A DNA stretch of 64,000 nucleotides from Bifidobacterium bombi DSM 19703 (lineage in GTDB: Bacteria > Actinomycetota > Actinomycetes > Actinomycetales > Bifidobacteriaceae). A program made the translations under genes and the position numbers. Shown piece after piece: positions 39,908-50,193 of this stretch (positions are counted from its first letter, which is position 1; every line of letters starts with the position of its first letter). Under the pieces are notes generated by a model that searched no databases, was not told where the DNA came from, and saw only the letters and a list, made by a program, of their open reading frames with translations. The stretch covers positions 620,001 to 684,000 of the forward strand of contig NZ_ATLK01000001.1 in NCBI RefSeq assembly GCF_000737845.1, read 5' to 3'.

Positions 39908-40260
39908 CTATCATCAACGGTGCACACGGCACGATGCGGTCGATTCCTCCGTACCCATTACGGCACGTCCCGTAACCTCTTTAAGGGCATCCTGCGCCAT
40001 CAGTCAACAAATCACGTCGTCATCTGTGACAATGACTTGAACGGGCAACCGACCCGTTATCACAGCCCGCGCCGCCAAGATCCGGAGCCACCGTCCAACT
40101 GAGCCACGCGGCATTACGAAGACAGACCAACACGTATCAGGATCGGAACAGGAGACGAATACCGATCTCGAACTGCTCCGGCCCTGATTCATCGCTTTCC
40201 GATTTGTCCATCTGGAAAACCGGACACATTCACCAATCGACCGAAAGCATGAACGATTCA
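39908..40260. other. Gene-free stretch
   Basis: About 350 bases between the operator and the parE stop codon. Only short, unconvincing frames are present (for example 40004-40264 minus). No RNA gene, repeat or terminator with a T-run is evident. It probably holds the MFS promoter side and 3' untranslated sequence of parE. Confidence 0.5.
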
Positions 40261-42588
40261 TCATGTATCGATCTTGGTTCTGTCGAAGTCGTCAGCGTTG
40301 TCGACGATGAAGCGTTTCCGCGGCGGAACATCATCCCCCATGAGCAACGAGAAAATCCCGCTCGCATCCTCAGCCTCTTTCATGGTGATACGCCGCAACA
40401 TACGACTGCGCGGATCCATGGTTGTATCGGCCAGCTGATCGGCATCCATCTCACCCAAGCCCTTGTATCGCTGAACATCCGGGTTGTAGCTCACCCCGTC
40501 GCCATCGAGTTCCTTGAGCCTGCCTTCCAACTCATCATCGGAATACGTGTAAATGAACTCACCTTTTCGTTTTCCTGTCAACGCTATGCGATGCAGCGGT
40601 GGTACAGCTGCATAGATATGCCCGTATTCGATCATGGGGCGCAGGAAGCGATAGAAAAGAGTGAGCAGAAGGATACGGATATGCGCCCCATCCACATCGG
40701 CGTCAGTCATCATGATGACTTTGTCATAGCGTATCTGGCTCAGATCGAAACTCGCACCCGATCCCGCGCCAATGACCTGGATTATCGCGGAACATTCCTT
40801 GTTGGCGAGAATCTGGTTCATGCTGGCCTTCTGCACGTTGAGAATCTTCCCCCGAATCGGAAGAAGCGCCTGAAAACCGGAGTTCCGCGCGGCCTTGGCG
40901 GTGCCAAGAGCGGAATCGCCCTCAACGATGAACAGTTCGGCGATGTCATCATTACCGGGCTGGCAATCGGAAAGCTTGGCAGGCATGGAAGCTGATTCCA
41001 ATGCGTTTTTGCGCCGTGTCACCTCCTTGGTCTTGCGCGCCTGGACTCTGGCGTGCATCTCGCCTACGATCTTCTCAAGCACTCGCGAGGATTGTTCCTT
41101 GTAGCCACGCTTTGAGCCCTTAATCATTTCCCCAAACTGTCTATCGGTCATCCTTGAGACAATGGGCCGTACCGGAGCAGTGCCCAAAACGTCCTTGGTC
41201 TGCCCTTGGAACTGGGGCTCGGCAATGCGAACCGTAACGACAGCCACCAAACCGGTCAGAATGTCATCGCGTTCCACCTTCATCTGGCTGTCCTTGAGGT
41301 TCACCTTAAGTTTGCGTGCGTTATCCTCCACGGCTTTACGAACCTGTTTGGTGACCCCCTGCAAAAAGCCGTCAACATGCATACCGCCGCCCGGGGTCTC
41401 CACCACGTTGACGAAGCTGCGAATGGTGGTGTCATATCCATTGACCCAACGCAAGGCGATGTTGACGACACAGTCCCGGCTCACTTTGCCGCCGTGCAGG
41501 TCACCGTTCTCATCCACACTTTGCGTCTCTTCGGTATACTTCTCACTGCCGCTTATTGTCCAGATGTCGCTGACCGGCTCCCCCGATGAAAGGAAGTCAA
41601 CGAAGTCCTTAACCCCTCCGGTATGAAGGAATTCCTCGACGCGTCTGTGGGAATTACCCGATGCACGGTCGAGGATAAGGCCAGATCCGTCAAATGATTT
41701 CGGGTCTTCAGAATCAGGTTCAGACGATGAGACACCAGGAACATTAACCGGTGACTGAATATCTTCGGACGTGGTCTCTTCAGACCACCCCCGCGTTTCT
41801 ACAACTGCCGAAGAGGGCGGCAAGACGTCGTTTTCTATGAAATTGTCAAGCGATTCATCCCCTGTCTCCTCGATGTTCTCATCGATGACGACAATCTTCA
41901 GACCAGGGACCAGAAAACTTGTCTGGCGTACCCTGTCTATGAGCTGCTCGTAGCTGAAGTGCGCCGTTTCATTGAAGATCTCCGGGTCGGCCCAATAACG
42001 GACCCGTGTACCCGTCGTCTTGGGAGAGACCTTTCCAATGATCTCGAGTTCAGTGGGTTTGCCTTTCCTCGTCTTGGTGAACTTGTTTTCGGGCGACCTG
42101 TGCTGGGCGTCTGGATCCGAGTAGACACCCGGATGCCCTTGATGGAAGGCCATGTGGTAGGTCTTGCCGTTGCGGTCTACCTCCACATCAAGCCGGGAGC
42201 TCAAGGCATTCACGACGGAGGAACCGACTCCATGCAGACCGCCGGCGGCATTATATGAAGAGTTACCGAATTTCGCCCCGGCATGAAGTTTGGTGAGCAC
42301 CACTTCGACACCGGTCAGTTTGGTTTTCTGCTCGACGTCGACGGGGATGCCACGTCCGTTGTCCGCGACCTCTACTGAACCATCCGCGTGCAGGGTGACC
42401 ACGATTCTTGTGCATGCACCAGCCAATGCCTCGTCCACCGAGTTGTCGATTATCTCCCAAAGACAGTGCATCAGTCCCTGGCTGTCCGTGGTGCCGATGT
42501 ACATGCCTGGACGCTTGCGCACCGCATCCAGGCCCTCAAGCACCGATAAGTCACTGGCGTTATATTCTTCTACCACGGCCACACTCAC
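40261..42588 (-). CDS. parE: DNA topoisomerase IV subunit B
   Basis: ATPase subunit of the type IIA topoisomerase that decatenates chromosomes. Motifs: [15 protein letters not shown] near 19, [13 protein letters not shown] near 45, [10 protein letters not shown] near 76, [15 protein letters not shown] near 116, and the TOPRIM parts [19 protein letters not shown] near 552 and [13 protein letters not shown] near 625. [18 protein letters not shown] fits actinobacterial ParE better than GyrB. Residues about 220-300 hold a Ser/Glu/Asp-rich insert ([12 protein letters not shown] and neighbours). The GTG start overlaps the stop of the sigma factor gene (GTGA), implying translational coupling. No parC is in the window. 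Confidence 0.88.
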   Translation of the reverse strand: MSVAVVEEYNASDLSVLEGLDAVRKRPGMYIGTTDSQGLMHCLWEIIDNSVDEALAGACTRIVVTLHADGSVEVADNGRGIPVDVEQKTKLTGVEVVLTKLHAGAKFGNSSYNAAGGLHGVGSSVVNALSSRLDVEVDRNGKTYHMAFHQGHPGVYSDPDAQHRSPENKFTKTRKGKPTELEIIGKVSPKTTGTRVRYWADPEIFNETAHFSYEQLIDRVRQTSFLVPGLKIVVIDENIEETGDESLDNFIENDVLPPSSAVVETRGWSEETTSEDIQSPVNVPGVSSSEPDSEDPKSFDGSGLILDRASGNSHRRVEEFLHTGGVKDFVDFLSSGEPVSDIWTISGSEKYTEETQSVDENGDLHGGKVSRDCVVNIALRWVNGYDTTIRSFVNVVETPGGGMHVDGFLQGVTKQVRKAVEDNARKLKVNLKDSQMKVERDDILTGLVAVVTVRIAEPQFQGQTKDVLGTAPVRPIVSRMTDRQFGEMIKGSKRGYKEQSSRVLEKIVGEMHARVQARKTKEVTRRKNALESASMPAKLSDCQPGNDDIAELFIVEGDSALGTAKAARNSGFQALLPIRGKILNVQKASMNQILANKECSAIIQVIGAGSGASFDLSQIRYDKVIMMTDADVDGAHIRILLLTLFYRFLRPMIEYGHIYAAVPPLHRIALTGKRKGEFIYTYSDDELEGRLKELDGDGVSYNPDVQRYKGLGEMDADQLADTTMDPRSRMLRRITMKEAEDASGIFSLLMGDDVPPRKRFIVDNADDFDRTKIDT

Positions 42589-44099
42589 TGATCCAAAAAG
42601 TCACGCAGCGTCTGTGACCGGGAAGGATGCCGAAGCTTGGACATCGTCTTGGACTCGATCTGACGGATACGCTCTCGAGTCACGCCATAGACACGTCCGA
42701 TATCATCCAAGGTCTTTGGCTGTCCATCTTCCAGACCATAACGCATCTTGATTACCCCGGCTTCACGGGGCGAAAGCGTCTCAAGCACCTGTTTGAACTG
42801 CTCCTGAAGCAGCGAGAAGGCAACCGCGTCGGAAGGTGCGATAGCGTCGGTGTCCTCGATCAGATCACCGAATTCGGAATCACCATCCTCGCCAAGCGGG
42901 GTATGGAGCGAGATGGGTTCCCGACCATACTTCTGCACCTCCTGGACCTTCTCCACTGGCATGTCCAACTCACGGGCAAGTTCGTCAGGCGTCGGTTCTC
43001 GACCCAGATCCTGAAGCATCTGACGCTGAACACGCGAAAGCTTGTTGATGACCTCGACCATATGCACGGGTACACGGATGGTTCGTGCCTGATCGGCCAT
43101 GGCACGAGTAATGGCCTGACGAATCCACCAAGTCGCATATGTGGAGAATTTGAAGCCTTTTTTCCAATCGAATTTCTCGACCGCACGAATCAGGCCCAGA
43201 TTGCCTTCCTGAATAAGGTCCAGGAACAGCATGCCGCGCCCGGTGTAACGCTTGGCCAACGATACGACCAATCGGAGATTGGCCTCCAGCAAATGGTCCT
43301 TGGCCTTCTTGCCATCGTTGGCTGCCCACTTGAGCTCGCGCTTGCGTTTGAAATCCATGCCTTCGGATTCGGCGTCGAGCAGGTGCTGAGCATAAAGACC
43401 AGCCTCAATGCGCTCGGAAAGATCCACCTCTTGCTCGGCGTTCAACAAGCTTACACGTCCGATTTGCTTGAGGTAGTCCTTCACTGGATCGGCAGTTGCG
43501 CCAGCCGCCACCACACGACGCTTCGGATTGCCTGAAGGAGTCAGGTTATCGTCGTCGTCATCATCTCGCACTACGAAAGCACCTTTGGCTTTGGGCAAAG
43601 GCGAGTCCTGCGCTTTCGTCTCATCTTCGTCCGAATCATCCTCATTGGCTTCCGAATCGTCGTCAAGCTCGGAATCCTGATCTTCATCGGAATCGACTTC
43701 CAAATCCACGTCATCAACATCGACGTCATTGAGGTCCTCTAAATCGATGTTGTCATCACCATCCGAGTCTTCGAAATCTTCGTCTCGCGAGGATTCGGCT
43801 ATTGACGCTTCCTTTTCCTCATGCTCATCGTATGATGCGGCGTCTTCTTTCCGCTTCTTGTCTTTTCCTGTAACGGTTTTCCTTCGGGTCTTTGCCGTAG
43901 GCTTGTCTGTATCGGCCGAAGAGCCAGCCTTGCTCTTTTTCGGGCGTCGAGCACTCACCTGAGCGGACTTCGCCGCGCTCTCCTTCGCCGTCTTCGTGGA
44001 AGGCTTTGAAACTCGCCTCTTCTTCTGTACCTTCTCCACAGGTTCCTCGTCATCTTTATGCATAGGTTTAGCCACTGGTGTCTCTCTCTTGTTAGCCAA
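42585..44099 (-). CDS. rpoD: Primary RNA polymerase sigma factor (RpoD/SigA)
   Basis: Housekeeping sigma-70. The C-terminal half has region 1.2 ([11 protein letters not shown]), region 2 ([42 protein letters not shown], then [13 protein letters not shown]), region 3 and region 4 ([35 protein letters not shown]). The first 200 residues are a Lys-rich then Asp/Glu-rich low-complexity extension, as in other actinobacterial primary sigmas. The frame extends to 44126, but TTG 44099 (reading [11 protein letters not shown]) sits six bases after AGGAGG and is the likely start. parE follows with a four-base overlap. Confidence 0.96.
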   Translation of the reverse strand: MANKRETPVAKPMHKDDEEPVEKVQKKRRVSKPSTKTAKESAAKSAQVSARRPKKSKAGSSADTDKPTAKTRRKTVTGKDKKRKEDAASYDEHEEKEASIAESSRDEDFEDSDGDDNIDLEDLNDVDVDDVDLEVDSDEDQDSELDDDSEANEDDSDEDETKAQDSPLPKAKGAFVVRDDDDDDNLTPSGNPKRRVVAAGATADPVKDYLKQIGRVSLLNAEQEVDLSERIEAGLYAQHLLDAESEGMDFKRKRELKWAANDGKKAKDHLLEANLRLVVSLAKRYTGRGMLFLDLIQEGNLGLIRAVEKFDWKKGFKFSTYATWWIRQAITRAMADQARTIRVPVHMVEVINKLSRVQRQMLQDLGREPTPDELARELDMPVEKVQEVQKYGREPISLHTPLGEDGDSEFGDLIEDTDAIAPSDAVAFSLLQEQFKQVLETLSPREAGVIKMRYGLEDGQPKTLDDIGRVYGVTRERIRQIESKTMSKLRHPSRSQTLRDFLDQ

Positions 44100-44296
44100 G
44101 CTTCTCCTCCTGAAGGAACATATCATACGTGTCCGGTCATAACATGGATGCCGGCATTATCATAGAAGATATTTTCCCTTATTTTACAACCACAGCAGAA
44201 CACAGATTATTCCGAAGAACAAGGACCGGCATAATCGTTTGCCGGCATGGAGCTCCACAGACGGCCGACGATGGCACAGCGAGGTGTCTAAACTGA

Positions 44297-44953
44297 TCAT
44301 GAACTCCATGCCGGATGCAGATCACGTTCGAGGGCAACGCCCACTATCCGTGCCAACGTGCATTCATGATCGTTTTCCAATGCCATCCTGGCGTATGAAA
44401 GCGCGCTGCCGTCGTTCATCCACCATAAAGCATAGGCCAGTACGGCCGACGGTTGTGTCGTGTACTGCCTGGGCAACGAGCGCAACATGCCTTTGAGCAT
44501 CCGCACCGCGCGGTGACACCTCGCCATTTCGGGTTCGACATTTCGATCGTTGAATGCCGCGTCAAGCACCTGGTATAGATGACGAACATTGTTGGGATCA
44601 TGCGGATGGACCGCATATTCGATGATCGACGACTCTCCGCATTCCCCATCCCGTGCCACCACGGACAAAATCAATGCGTCTCGCACCGCCAAGGTGATGC
44701 TCATCGCACTCCCAAGCACAGCCATGTCGTTTCGACTCAGGCATCGCGAAGAGTCAAGCAGACCTTTGTGCCATTGCACCAAGGCCGGAGCGAACATCGT
44801 CTTGCGAGCCTGCTGAACGCCTTCGCTTAGCGCGCATTGATGATACGTGGCAGAAAACTTTTCAAGCCATTGCATGTCAATCGATGGCGGCCCACCGCAC
44901 GAACCGTCGTTCCCAAGTCCACTTGCTGCGCATAATCCTTCGTCATGTTCCAT
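44297..44953 (-). CDS. DUF4192-like protein
   Basis: 218 residues of unknown function. The C-terminal part, from AVLAYALWWMNDGSALSYARMALENDHECTLARIVGVALE, resembles the C-terminal half of the actinobacterial DUF4192 family, often found near sigma factor genes. It is shorter than typical family members. No membrane segment, signal or catalytic motif is visible; the N terminus is Cys/Gly-rich. ATG start with GAGGTG upstream. Divergent from the polyprenyl synthase gene. Confidence 0.7.
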   Translation of the reverse strand: MEHDEGLCAASGLGNDGSCGGPPSIDMQWLEKFSATYHQCALSEGVQQARKTMFAPALVQWHKGLLDSSRCLSRNDMAVLGSAMSITLAVRDALILSVVARDGECGESSIIEYAVHPHDPNNVRHLYQVLDAAFNDRNVEPEMARCHRAVRMLKGMLRSLPRQYTTQPSAVLAYALWWMNDGSALSYARMALENDHECTLARIVGVALERDLHPAWSS

Positions 44954-45163
44954 CGCCGCACCTCTGTATTGCTAATTCGATACAACGGACCCGGCCCTGA
45001 CCCATCCGGATTCCTGTTGTTTACATGCTTTCAGACACAGGCTGTTTCATCAAACAAGACGCTGCCATGTGCATGACTGTTACAGTCGAACGCGCTTTGT
45101 GGACAACCGTGTCGCGGCGACGCGTCGTTCCCTGACATACCGTACAGGGGTTAGGCTTGAACC

Positions 45164-46237
45164 ATGGACACCGCAGAGCTGAATTCGACCATCGATACAC
45201 GTATGGCACAGTTGACAGCCGAATACCTGAACTTCGACGACGAGGACGTTGAGCCCTGCCTTCGAGCGACCGTGGATGCGTTGAAGGACCAGGCCTTGAT
45301 CATGAACGCCGGCGGGAAAAGATTGCGGGCAAGACTACTGTTGGACTCCTATCGTGCGGCCGCAACGACGAACGATGCTCAGGCAACTGCCCTTGATTTG
45401 GCATGCGCCGTCGAAATATATCAGACGAGCGCATTGGTGCACGACGACATCATGGATGACTCTCCGCTGCGCCGTGGAAAACCAAGCGCTCATATGTCAT
45501 TGTCGAACTTTACGAACGATGCCCAAAGTGGGAAGGCCCTCGCCTTGATGCTTGGCAATATGCTGGCCACGTTGAGCGCGAACGTCGCCTTCCGTGCATT
45601 GCACAGGGTCGGTTTGGAGAAATTCCAGCCCGTTTTCCTTAACATGCAGCGTGCCGTAGAAATAGGTCAATGTCTTGACCAAGCCGCGCAACGGCTTGAC
45701 CTCGAGGATCCCGCCAGGATCAGACAGGCGGCGTTGAACGTGTACGCCTGGAAGACCGCGAGCTACACAACCGTGGCACCACTGGAACTTGGATTCCTGT
45801 GTGCAGGAATGCCTTATGTCCAAGCCCGCCCGGCCGCTCGAGCGATAGGACTGCCTTTGGGTGTCGCCTTCCAACTTCGCGATGATGCCATCGATATTTT
45901 CGGCAACCCCGAAGACACGGGCAAGCCCGTCGGCGGCGATATTCTGGAAGGCAAACGCACCGTCCTGCTTGCGGACATGTTGGATGACCTCAACGACGAC
46001 GGGAAAAACACCGTCAAATGCATCTATGCATCGGAACGACGCAGCGATGCAGACATTGCACTCATGCTGGGACTGCTCGATTCCACCGACGCCATCGGAC
46101 AATCGAAGCGGCGCATAGACTTGCTGACGTCACAAAGCCTAAACGCCCTCGAACGATACGAATTCGACGGGTATGCATGCGAATCCCTCGTCGCCACCTG
46201 CCGCGAGTTCGTCGGGTTCAAGTCCCAACATCGTTGA
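45164..46237 (+). CDS. Polyprenyl diphosphate synthase (trans-type)
   Basis: Chain elongation of isoprenoid diphosphates from isopentenyl diphosphate. The 357 residues contain NAGGKRLRARLLL near 48, the first Asp-rich motif LVHDDIMDD near 91-99, and the second, FQLRDDAIDIFG near 236-247. Product length cannot be read with certainty. Followed by the PASTA kinase gene, the same pairing seen for idsA2 and pknL in mycobacteria and corynebacteria. Likely supplies lipid carriers or quinone tails for the envelope. ATG start with a weak ribosome-binding site. Confidence 0.92.
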   Translation: MDTAELNSTIDTRMAQLTAEYLNFDDEDVEPCLRATVDALKDQALIMNAGGKRLRARLLLDSYRAAATTNDAQATALDLACAVEIYQTSALVHDDIMDDSPLRRGKPSAHMSLSNFTNDAQSGKALALMLGNMLATLSANVAFRALHRVGLEKFQPVFLNMQRAVEIGQCLDQAAQRLDLEDPARIRQAALNVYAWKTASYTTVAPLELGFLCAGMPYVQARPAARAIGLPLGVAFQLRDDAIDIFGNPEDTGKPVGGDILEGKRTVLLADMLDDLNDDGKNTVKCIYASERRSDADIALMLGLLDSTDAIGQSKRRIDLLTSQSLNALERYEFDGYACESLVATCREFVGFKSQHR

Positions 46238-46371
46238 TGTCGTACCCCGAGAGCTCGGCCTCACACTGTCGGCACATCCTGTCTATTGCCTTACAGGTGC
46301 AACAGCTTTCACAGATACCCAGGGACATGTAAAATGCTCTCAGTAACCGAACCCGAGGAATAATCGCTGAA

Positions 46372-48546
46372 ATGACCGAAATCACCATCGAACCCAACCA
46401 GTTGCTTGACGGACGCTACCGAATCATCGAGCGCATCGCCGACGGTGGCATGGCTACGGTCTATAAAGCCACCGACGAACGCCTGGAACGGGTCGTGGCC
46501 ATCAAAGTCATGCATACACAGCTTGCCCATGGACCGCAGCGCGATCAATTCATCGAACGCTTCCACCGTGAAGCCCGGTCCGCCGCAGCCATCGCAAACC
46601 CTCATATCGTGCAAGTATATGACACAGGAGAATGGAACGAGCTGAGCTTCCTAGTCATGGAATACGTCCACGGCATCGACTTGCGTCAGGAAATGAACAC
46701 GCACGGCACCTTTGACGTACGCGAAACCCTGCGAATCATCTCGCAAACCTTGAATGGTCTAGCTTCAGCGCATGCCGCCGGCGTGATTCACCGCGACATC
46801 AAGCCTGAAAATATCCTGCTCGATGACCGGGGACGTGTGAAGATCACCGATTTCGGCTTGGCTCGGGCGGTCTCCCAGGCAACAGTGTCCACAACAGGCA
46901 TGCTTTTGGGCACGGCTGCCTACCTTGCGCCGGAGATAATCGAAAACAACGACTCCACCCCCCAGGGCGATTTGTATTCCGTAGGCATCATGGCATGGGA
47001 GATGCTCTCCGGGAGCGTGCCCTTCCTTTCGGATAACCCGGTTACCATGGTGTTCAAACACGTGCATGATGACGTGCCGCCGCTCTCTTCGGTCTGCCCT
47101 GGGATCAATCCGGCGATATCACAATTCATCGCACGCTTGACCATGCGCAACCTTGACGACAGGCCAGCAGACGCCTCCTGCGCGTTGGAACTTCTGCAGA
47201 TGTTGCAGGTGAAACTCGGCACCACTGACTGGTCATACATGAGACCGGCATCAGCGGCACTGGCTCCATCCGCCTCTCCCTCGCCCGCGGCGCCGACTCC
47301 TCCGGTTCCCCCGGTCGACTTGGCGTCTTCAGCCGGACCGATGATGGATCAGACCCGAGCGTTCAGTCCTTCGCAACAAAAAACCGCATCGAAACAGCCG
47401 ATGCCCAACGTCCCACGCCTGGCAGGTACGAACCAAACGCCGATACATGCCATGCCGACACGAGCCATGACACCCGAGGGGACGGTACAAGGCGCGGGCG
47501 ATTCCGAAACACGAAGCCTTGGCGCCGCATTGGAGCCGGTGGCTCCGACCACTACGGTACGGTCACGGAAACGACCAAGGACGCTCGTGGCCGCTGGCAT
47601 CGGCTTACTTATCGTGGCGCTGGCTGCAGCTGGACTCGGATGGTGGCATTTCCTTGGACCCGGAAGTTATTGGCCCGTTCCCAAACCCGATGACCTGGCT
47701 TGCGACGCAGATACGTCATGCCCTATCAATGATGTTGACTGGCCCCAATATCGACGTATACTCAACGATGCAGGCATGCCCTACACCGTTAGACAGGAAT
47801 ACAGCGACGACGTGAGGACCGGAAAGGTCGTATCGACCCGACCCGGCTTCGTCGGCGCCAAACTGAGCAAACGGGGCGAAACTAAGATGGAGATCATCCT
47901 ATCGAAGGGCGTACGCCGCGTCGCCATTCCCACCGATATCGTCAATCCTGAAACCGCAAGCGGAAAAGATCCGATCAAAACCCTCCGGCAAGCCGGTTTC
48001 ACGAATATTGTGCACAACGAGTCAAAAGACGAATATTCACAAGACATTCCCGCCGGAGCTCTTCAGAGCATCACCCCCAAACCAGGGACAAGAATCAGGC
48101 ACGATTCGAAGGTGACATTGGTGCTTTCAAAAGGGCCGATGCCCGTAAGCATGCCGGATGTGATTGGCAAAACCCAGAACGAAGCCCAATCCGCATTCAA
48201 TGATGCCAAGCTGAAGGTGACGTACACCGAAGCTTTCAATGACTCGGTTCCAGCAGGTTCCGTCGTTTCGGCATCCGTGCGGAAAGGCGCACAACTGCAT
48301 TGGGGTGATTCCGTCGAAGTGGTGGTGTCGAAAGGACCTGAAACAGTCACCGTTCCCGACGTACGGCGCAAATCCGTTGACGAAGCGAGAAAGATCCTGT
48401 CTGATCTGGGATTTGACGTCAGAATATCGGCTCCGTTGAGCGACATCGATCACACCGTCCGTTTCCAATCCATTGGAGCCGGCCAACAGGTTCCAGTACG
48501 TGACAAGAATGGCAATAAAACCGTCATCACCTTGACTGTGATTTGA
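46372..48546 (+). CDS. PASTA-domain serine/threonine protein kinase
   Basis: 724-residue membrane kinase. Kinase domain about 16-275: glycine loop IADGGMATVYKA, catalytic Lys45 in VVAIKV, HRDIKPENILLDD near 139, DFGLARA near 160 and a Thr-rich activation loop. A Pro/Ala/Thr-rich juxtamembrane region leads to one membrane segment (about 402-422) and four PASTA repeats outside the cell (about 450-724), the third starting MPDVIGKTQNEAQ and the fourth VPDVRRKSVDEAR. PASTA repeats bind muropeptides or lipid II. Position next to a polyprenyl synthase suggests the PknL branch rather than PknB of the division cluster. Confidence 0.93.
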   Translation: MTEITIEPNQLLDGRYRIIERIADGGMATVYKATDERLERVVAIKVMHTQLAHGPQRDQFIERFHREARSAAAIANPHIVQVYDTGEWNELSFLVMEYVHGIDLRQEMNTHGTFDVRETLRIISQTLNGLASAHAAGVIHRDIKPENILLDDRGRVKITDFGLARAVSQATVSTTGMLLGTAAYLAPEIIENNDSTPQGDLYSVGIMAWEMLSGSVPFLSDNPVTMVFKHVHDDVPPLSSVCPGINPAISQFIARLTMRNLDDRPADASCALELLQMLQVKLGTTDWSYMRPASAALAPSASPSPAAPTPPVPPVDLASSAGPMMDQTRAFSPSQQKTASKQPMPNVPRLAGTNQTPIHAMPTRAMTPEGTVQGAGDSETRSLGAALEPVAPTTTVRSRKRPRTLVAAGIGLLIVALAAAGLGWWHFLGPGSYWPVPKPDDLACDADTSCPINDVDWPQYRRILNDAGMPYTVRQEYSDDVRTGKVVSTRPGFVGAKLSKRGETKMEIILSKGVRRVAIPTDIVNPETASGKDPIKTLRQAGFTNIVHNESKDEYSQDIPAGALQSITPKPGTRIRHDSKVTLVLSKGPMPVSMPDVIGKTQNEAQSAFNDAKLKVTYTEAFNDSVPAGSVVSASVRKGAQLHWGDSVEVVVSKGPETVTVPDVRRKSVDEARKILSDLGFDVRISAPLSDIDHTVRFQSIGAGQQVPVRDKNGNKTVITLTVI

Positions 48547-48641
48547 AGCTCCGACTGCCGTTGGATGATGTCGCACCTAAATGAGACGGAACGCCTAGGC
48601 AGCACCATCAATCGCCATCTCGAATCTCGAGGTACTCTCTC

Positions 48642-49334
48642 CTAGCGAGTTCGACTTTGTCCACTGATACGTGCCTTGACGGTCTGGGCGTATTCGTCGA
48701 CGTACTCCTGCCCGCTCAACGACTCGATGCACTTCGAGATGCGACCGGTCAGTTCACGCAGCCGATCATGGGTTATCTGGGAGTCATCCAGCCGTTCCAC
48801 ACTGATCGGGGTACCGTAACGTACTACGCTATGACCTTTGTTGGGGATGATCTTACCCGCCGGCTGAATCTCCCTGCTGCCGATCACAGCCGTGGGAATT
48901 ATCGGGCAACCCGTCTGCAAAGCCAGCCTGGCCGCACCGACATGTCCACGATACAATCTGCCGTCAGGACTTCGCGTTCCCTCGATATGAATGCCGAACA
49001 GATGCCCCTGCTCTAGAATCGTTCTTGCGTGTGTCAGAGCACCCTCAGCCTTGGAGCCGCCTTCACGATCGACTGGGAACACGCCGACCGAAGTGAACCA
49101 CCATTTCTTGAATCTACCCTTGATTCCCTTCCCCTCGAAATACTCGGCCTTGCCCATGAAGTGAACCATACGTGGACTGGTCAGCGGAATGAGCGCGTCA
49201 TCGATCACAGCAAGGTGATTCGATGCGATGATGCCGCCCCCACTGGTCGGTATGTTCTCCACCCCTTCGCCTTTGGGATCCATACGCCAACGCGCCAGAG
49301 GACCAAGTGCCTTGACGAAAAACCAATACAACAT
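48642..49334 (-). CDS. plsC: 1-acyl-sn-glycerol-3-phosphate acyltransferase
   Basis: Adds the second acyl chain to lysophosphatidate in phospholipid synthesis. About 230 residues from MLYWFFVKALG. The catalytic NHxxxxD motif is in SNHLAVIDDALIP near 38; EGTRSPDGRLYRGHVGAARLA near 124 is the glycerol-phosphate binding block; CPIIPTAVIGS follows. The frame extends to 49622, but ATG 49334 has GGAAGAGG upstream and fits the family length. Convergent with the kinase gene. It would use acyl groups made by the FAS-I in this window. Confidence 0.9.
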   Translation of the reverse strand: MLYWFFVKALGPLARWRMDPKGEGVENIPTSGGGIIASNHLAVIDDALIPLTSPRMVHFMGKAEYFEGKGIKGRFKKWWFTSVGVFPVDREGGSKAEGALTHARTILEQGHLFGIHIEGTRSPDGRLYRGHVGAARLALQTGCPIIPTAVIGSREIQPAGKIIPNKGHSVVRYGTPISVERLDDSQITHDRLRELTGRISKCIESLSGQEYVDEYAQTVKARISGQSRTR

Positions 49335-49376
49335 AACGCCTCTTCCGGGCTCGGTTTGACCGAACACTAGATTACA

Positions 49377-49994
49377 GTGAACAGTATGACTAGTCTCAAG
49401 AATACCAGCGACAGCGACAGAGAAGAAGACGGACCTTCCGATAATGAACGCGCGAAGGAAGCATCGTCGCATCCGGAACGCAGGGACGGGTCGGGCGACG
49501 GCAGGGATGCCGATTGGAACGAGGCATGGGAGCAGTTTACCGCCGAACATAAAGACGATTTTGACAGAATCAGCCATTCGCACAATGCGAAATGCTTCGA
49601 GAGAAGGGCTCGGAAACACCATACCCAGCCACTGTTGTCCGTCGATGACCTGTCAAGAAGCTCGTTTACACGCGACCACTCGTCAAACCACGGGCCCAGG
49701 GATTTCGAGGGAACAAGCTGGCTTGATGTCGATGATGTCATGGATTCACATGACGATTTCATACCTCCAGACCCGAAGGTCGAAGACTTCTCGACATCAA
49801 AACTTGTGTTTTGGCTATTGTTGATAATCGGGACTTTGGGAGTCATCGCATCCGTTCTGTTTTCCAGATATGTGGCACCGCTTGCCACCATATTCGGTTT
49901 ATGCGCGCTTGTCGGCGCGACGGGTTTGATCATCAGGCACCGCGGCTTCACCGAAACAAGACAAGACGCCACGGACGACGGTGCCAGAGTCTGA
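49377..49994 (+). CDS. Small membrane protein with charged N-terminal domain
   Basis: 205 residues, not recognised. The first 120 or so are highly charged and low in hydrophobicity (Asp/Glu/Arg/Ser-rich). HDDFIPPDPKVEDFS near 126 recalls the FxPPxPP stretch before the membrane helices of a common actinobacterial family. Two membrane segments follow, about 146-163 and 166-185. The start is GTG 49377 or ATG 49386; neither has a good Shine-Dalgarno. Divergent from plsC with 42 bases between starts. Confidence 0.7.
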   Translation: MNSMTSLKNTSDSDREEDGPSDNERAKEASSHPERRDGSGDGRDADWNEAWEQFTAEHKDDFDRISHSHNAKCFERRARKHHTQPLLSVDDLSRSSFTRDHSSNHGPRDFEGTSWLDVDDVMDSHDDFIPPDPKVEDFSTSKLVFWLLLIIGTLGVIASVLFSRYVAPLATIFGLCALVGATGLIIRHRGFTETRQDATDDGARV

Positions 49995-50193
49995 TACGCT
50001 CGTTCGAGCCATGACGCCGGTATACGTCCCTCTTCAACAATAAGGTCAATAAGTCGGATCCTACTTTATTGGAAACAAGACATACCTGCAGTGACAACAA
50101 AATCAGAGACACAATATGATCACCGACGATTTGACGATCTCTCTAACCCATGATTTCCATCGGTCACCCGATGCAAGTTCTGATGATCAGAGT

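Noticed and set aside
40004..40264. Minus-strand 86-codon frame in the gap beside parE
   Set aside because: Arg/Cys-rich composition, no Shine-Dalgarno and no domain; probably chance.
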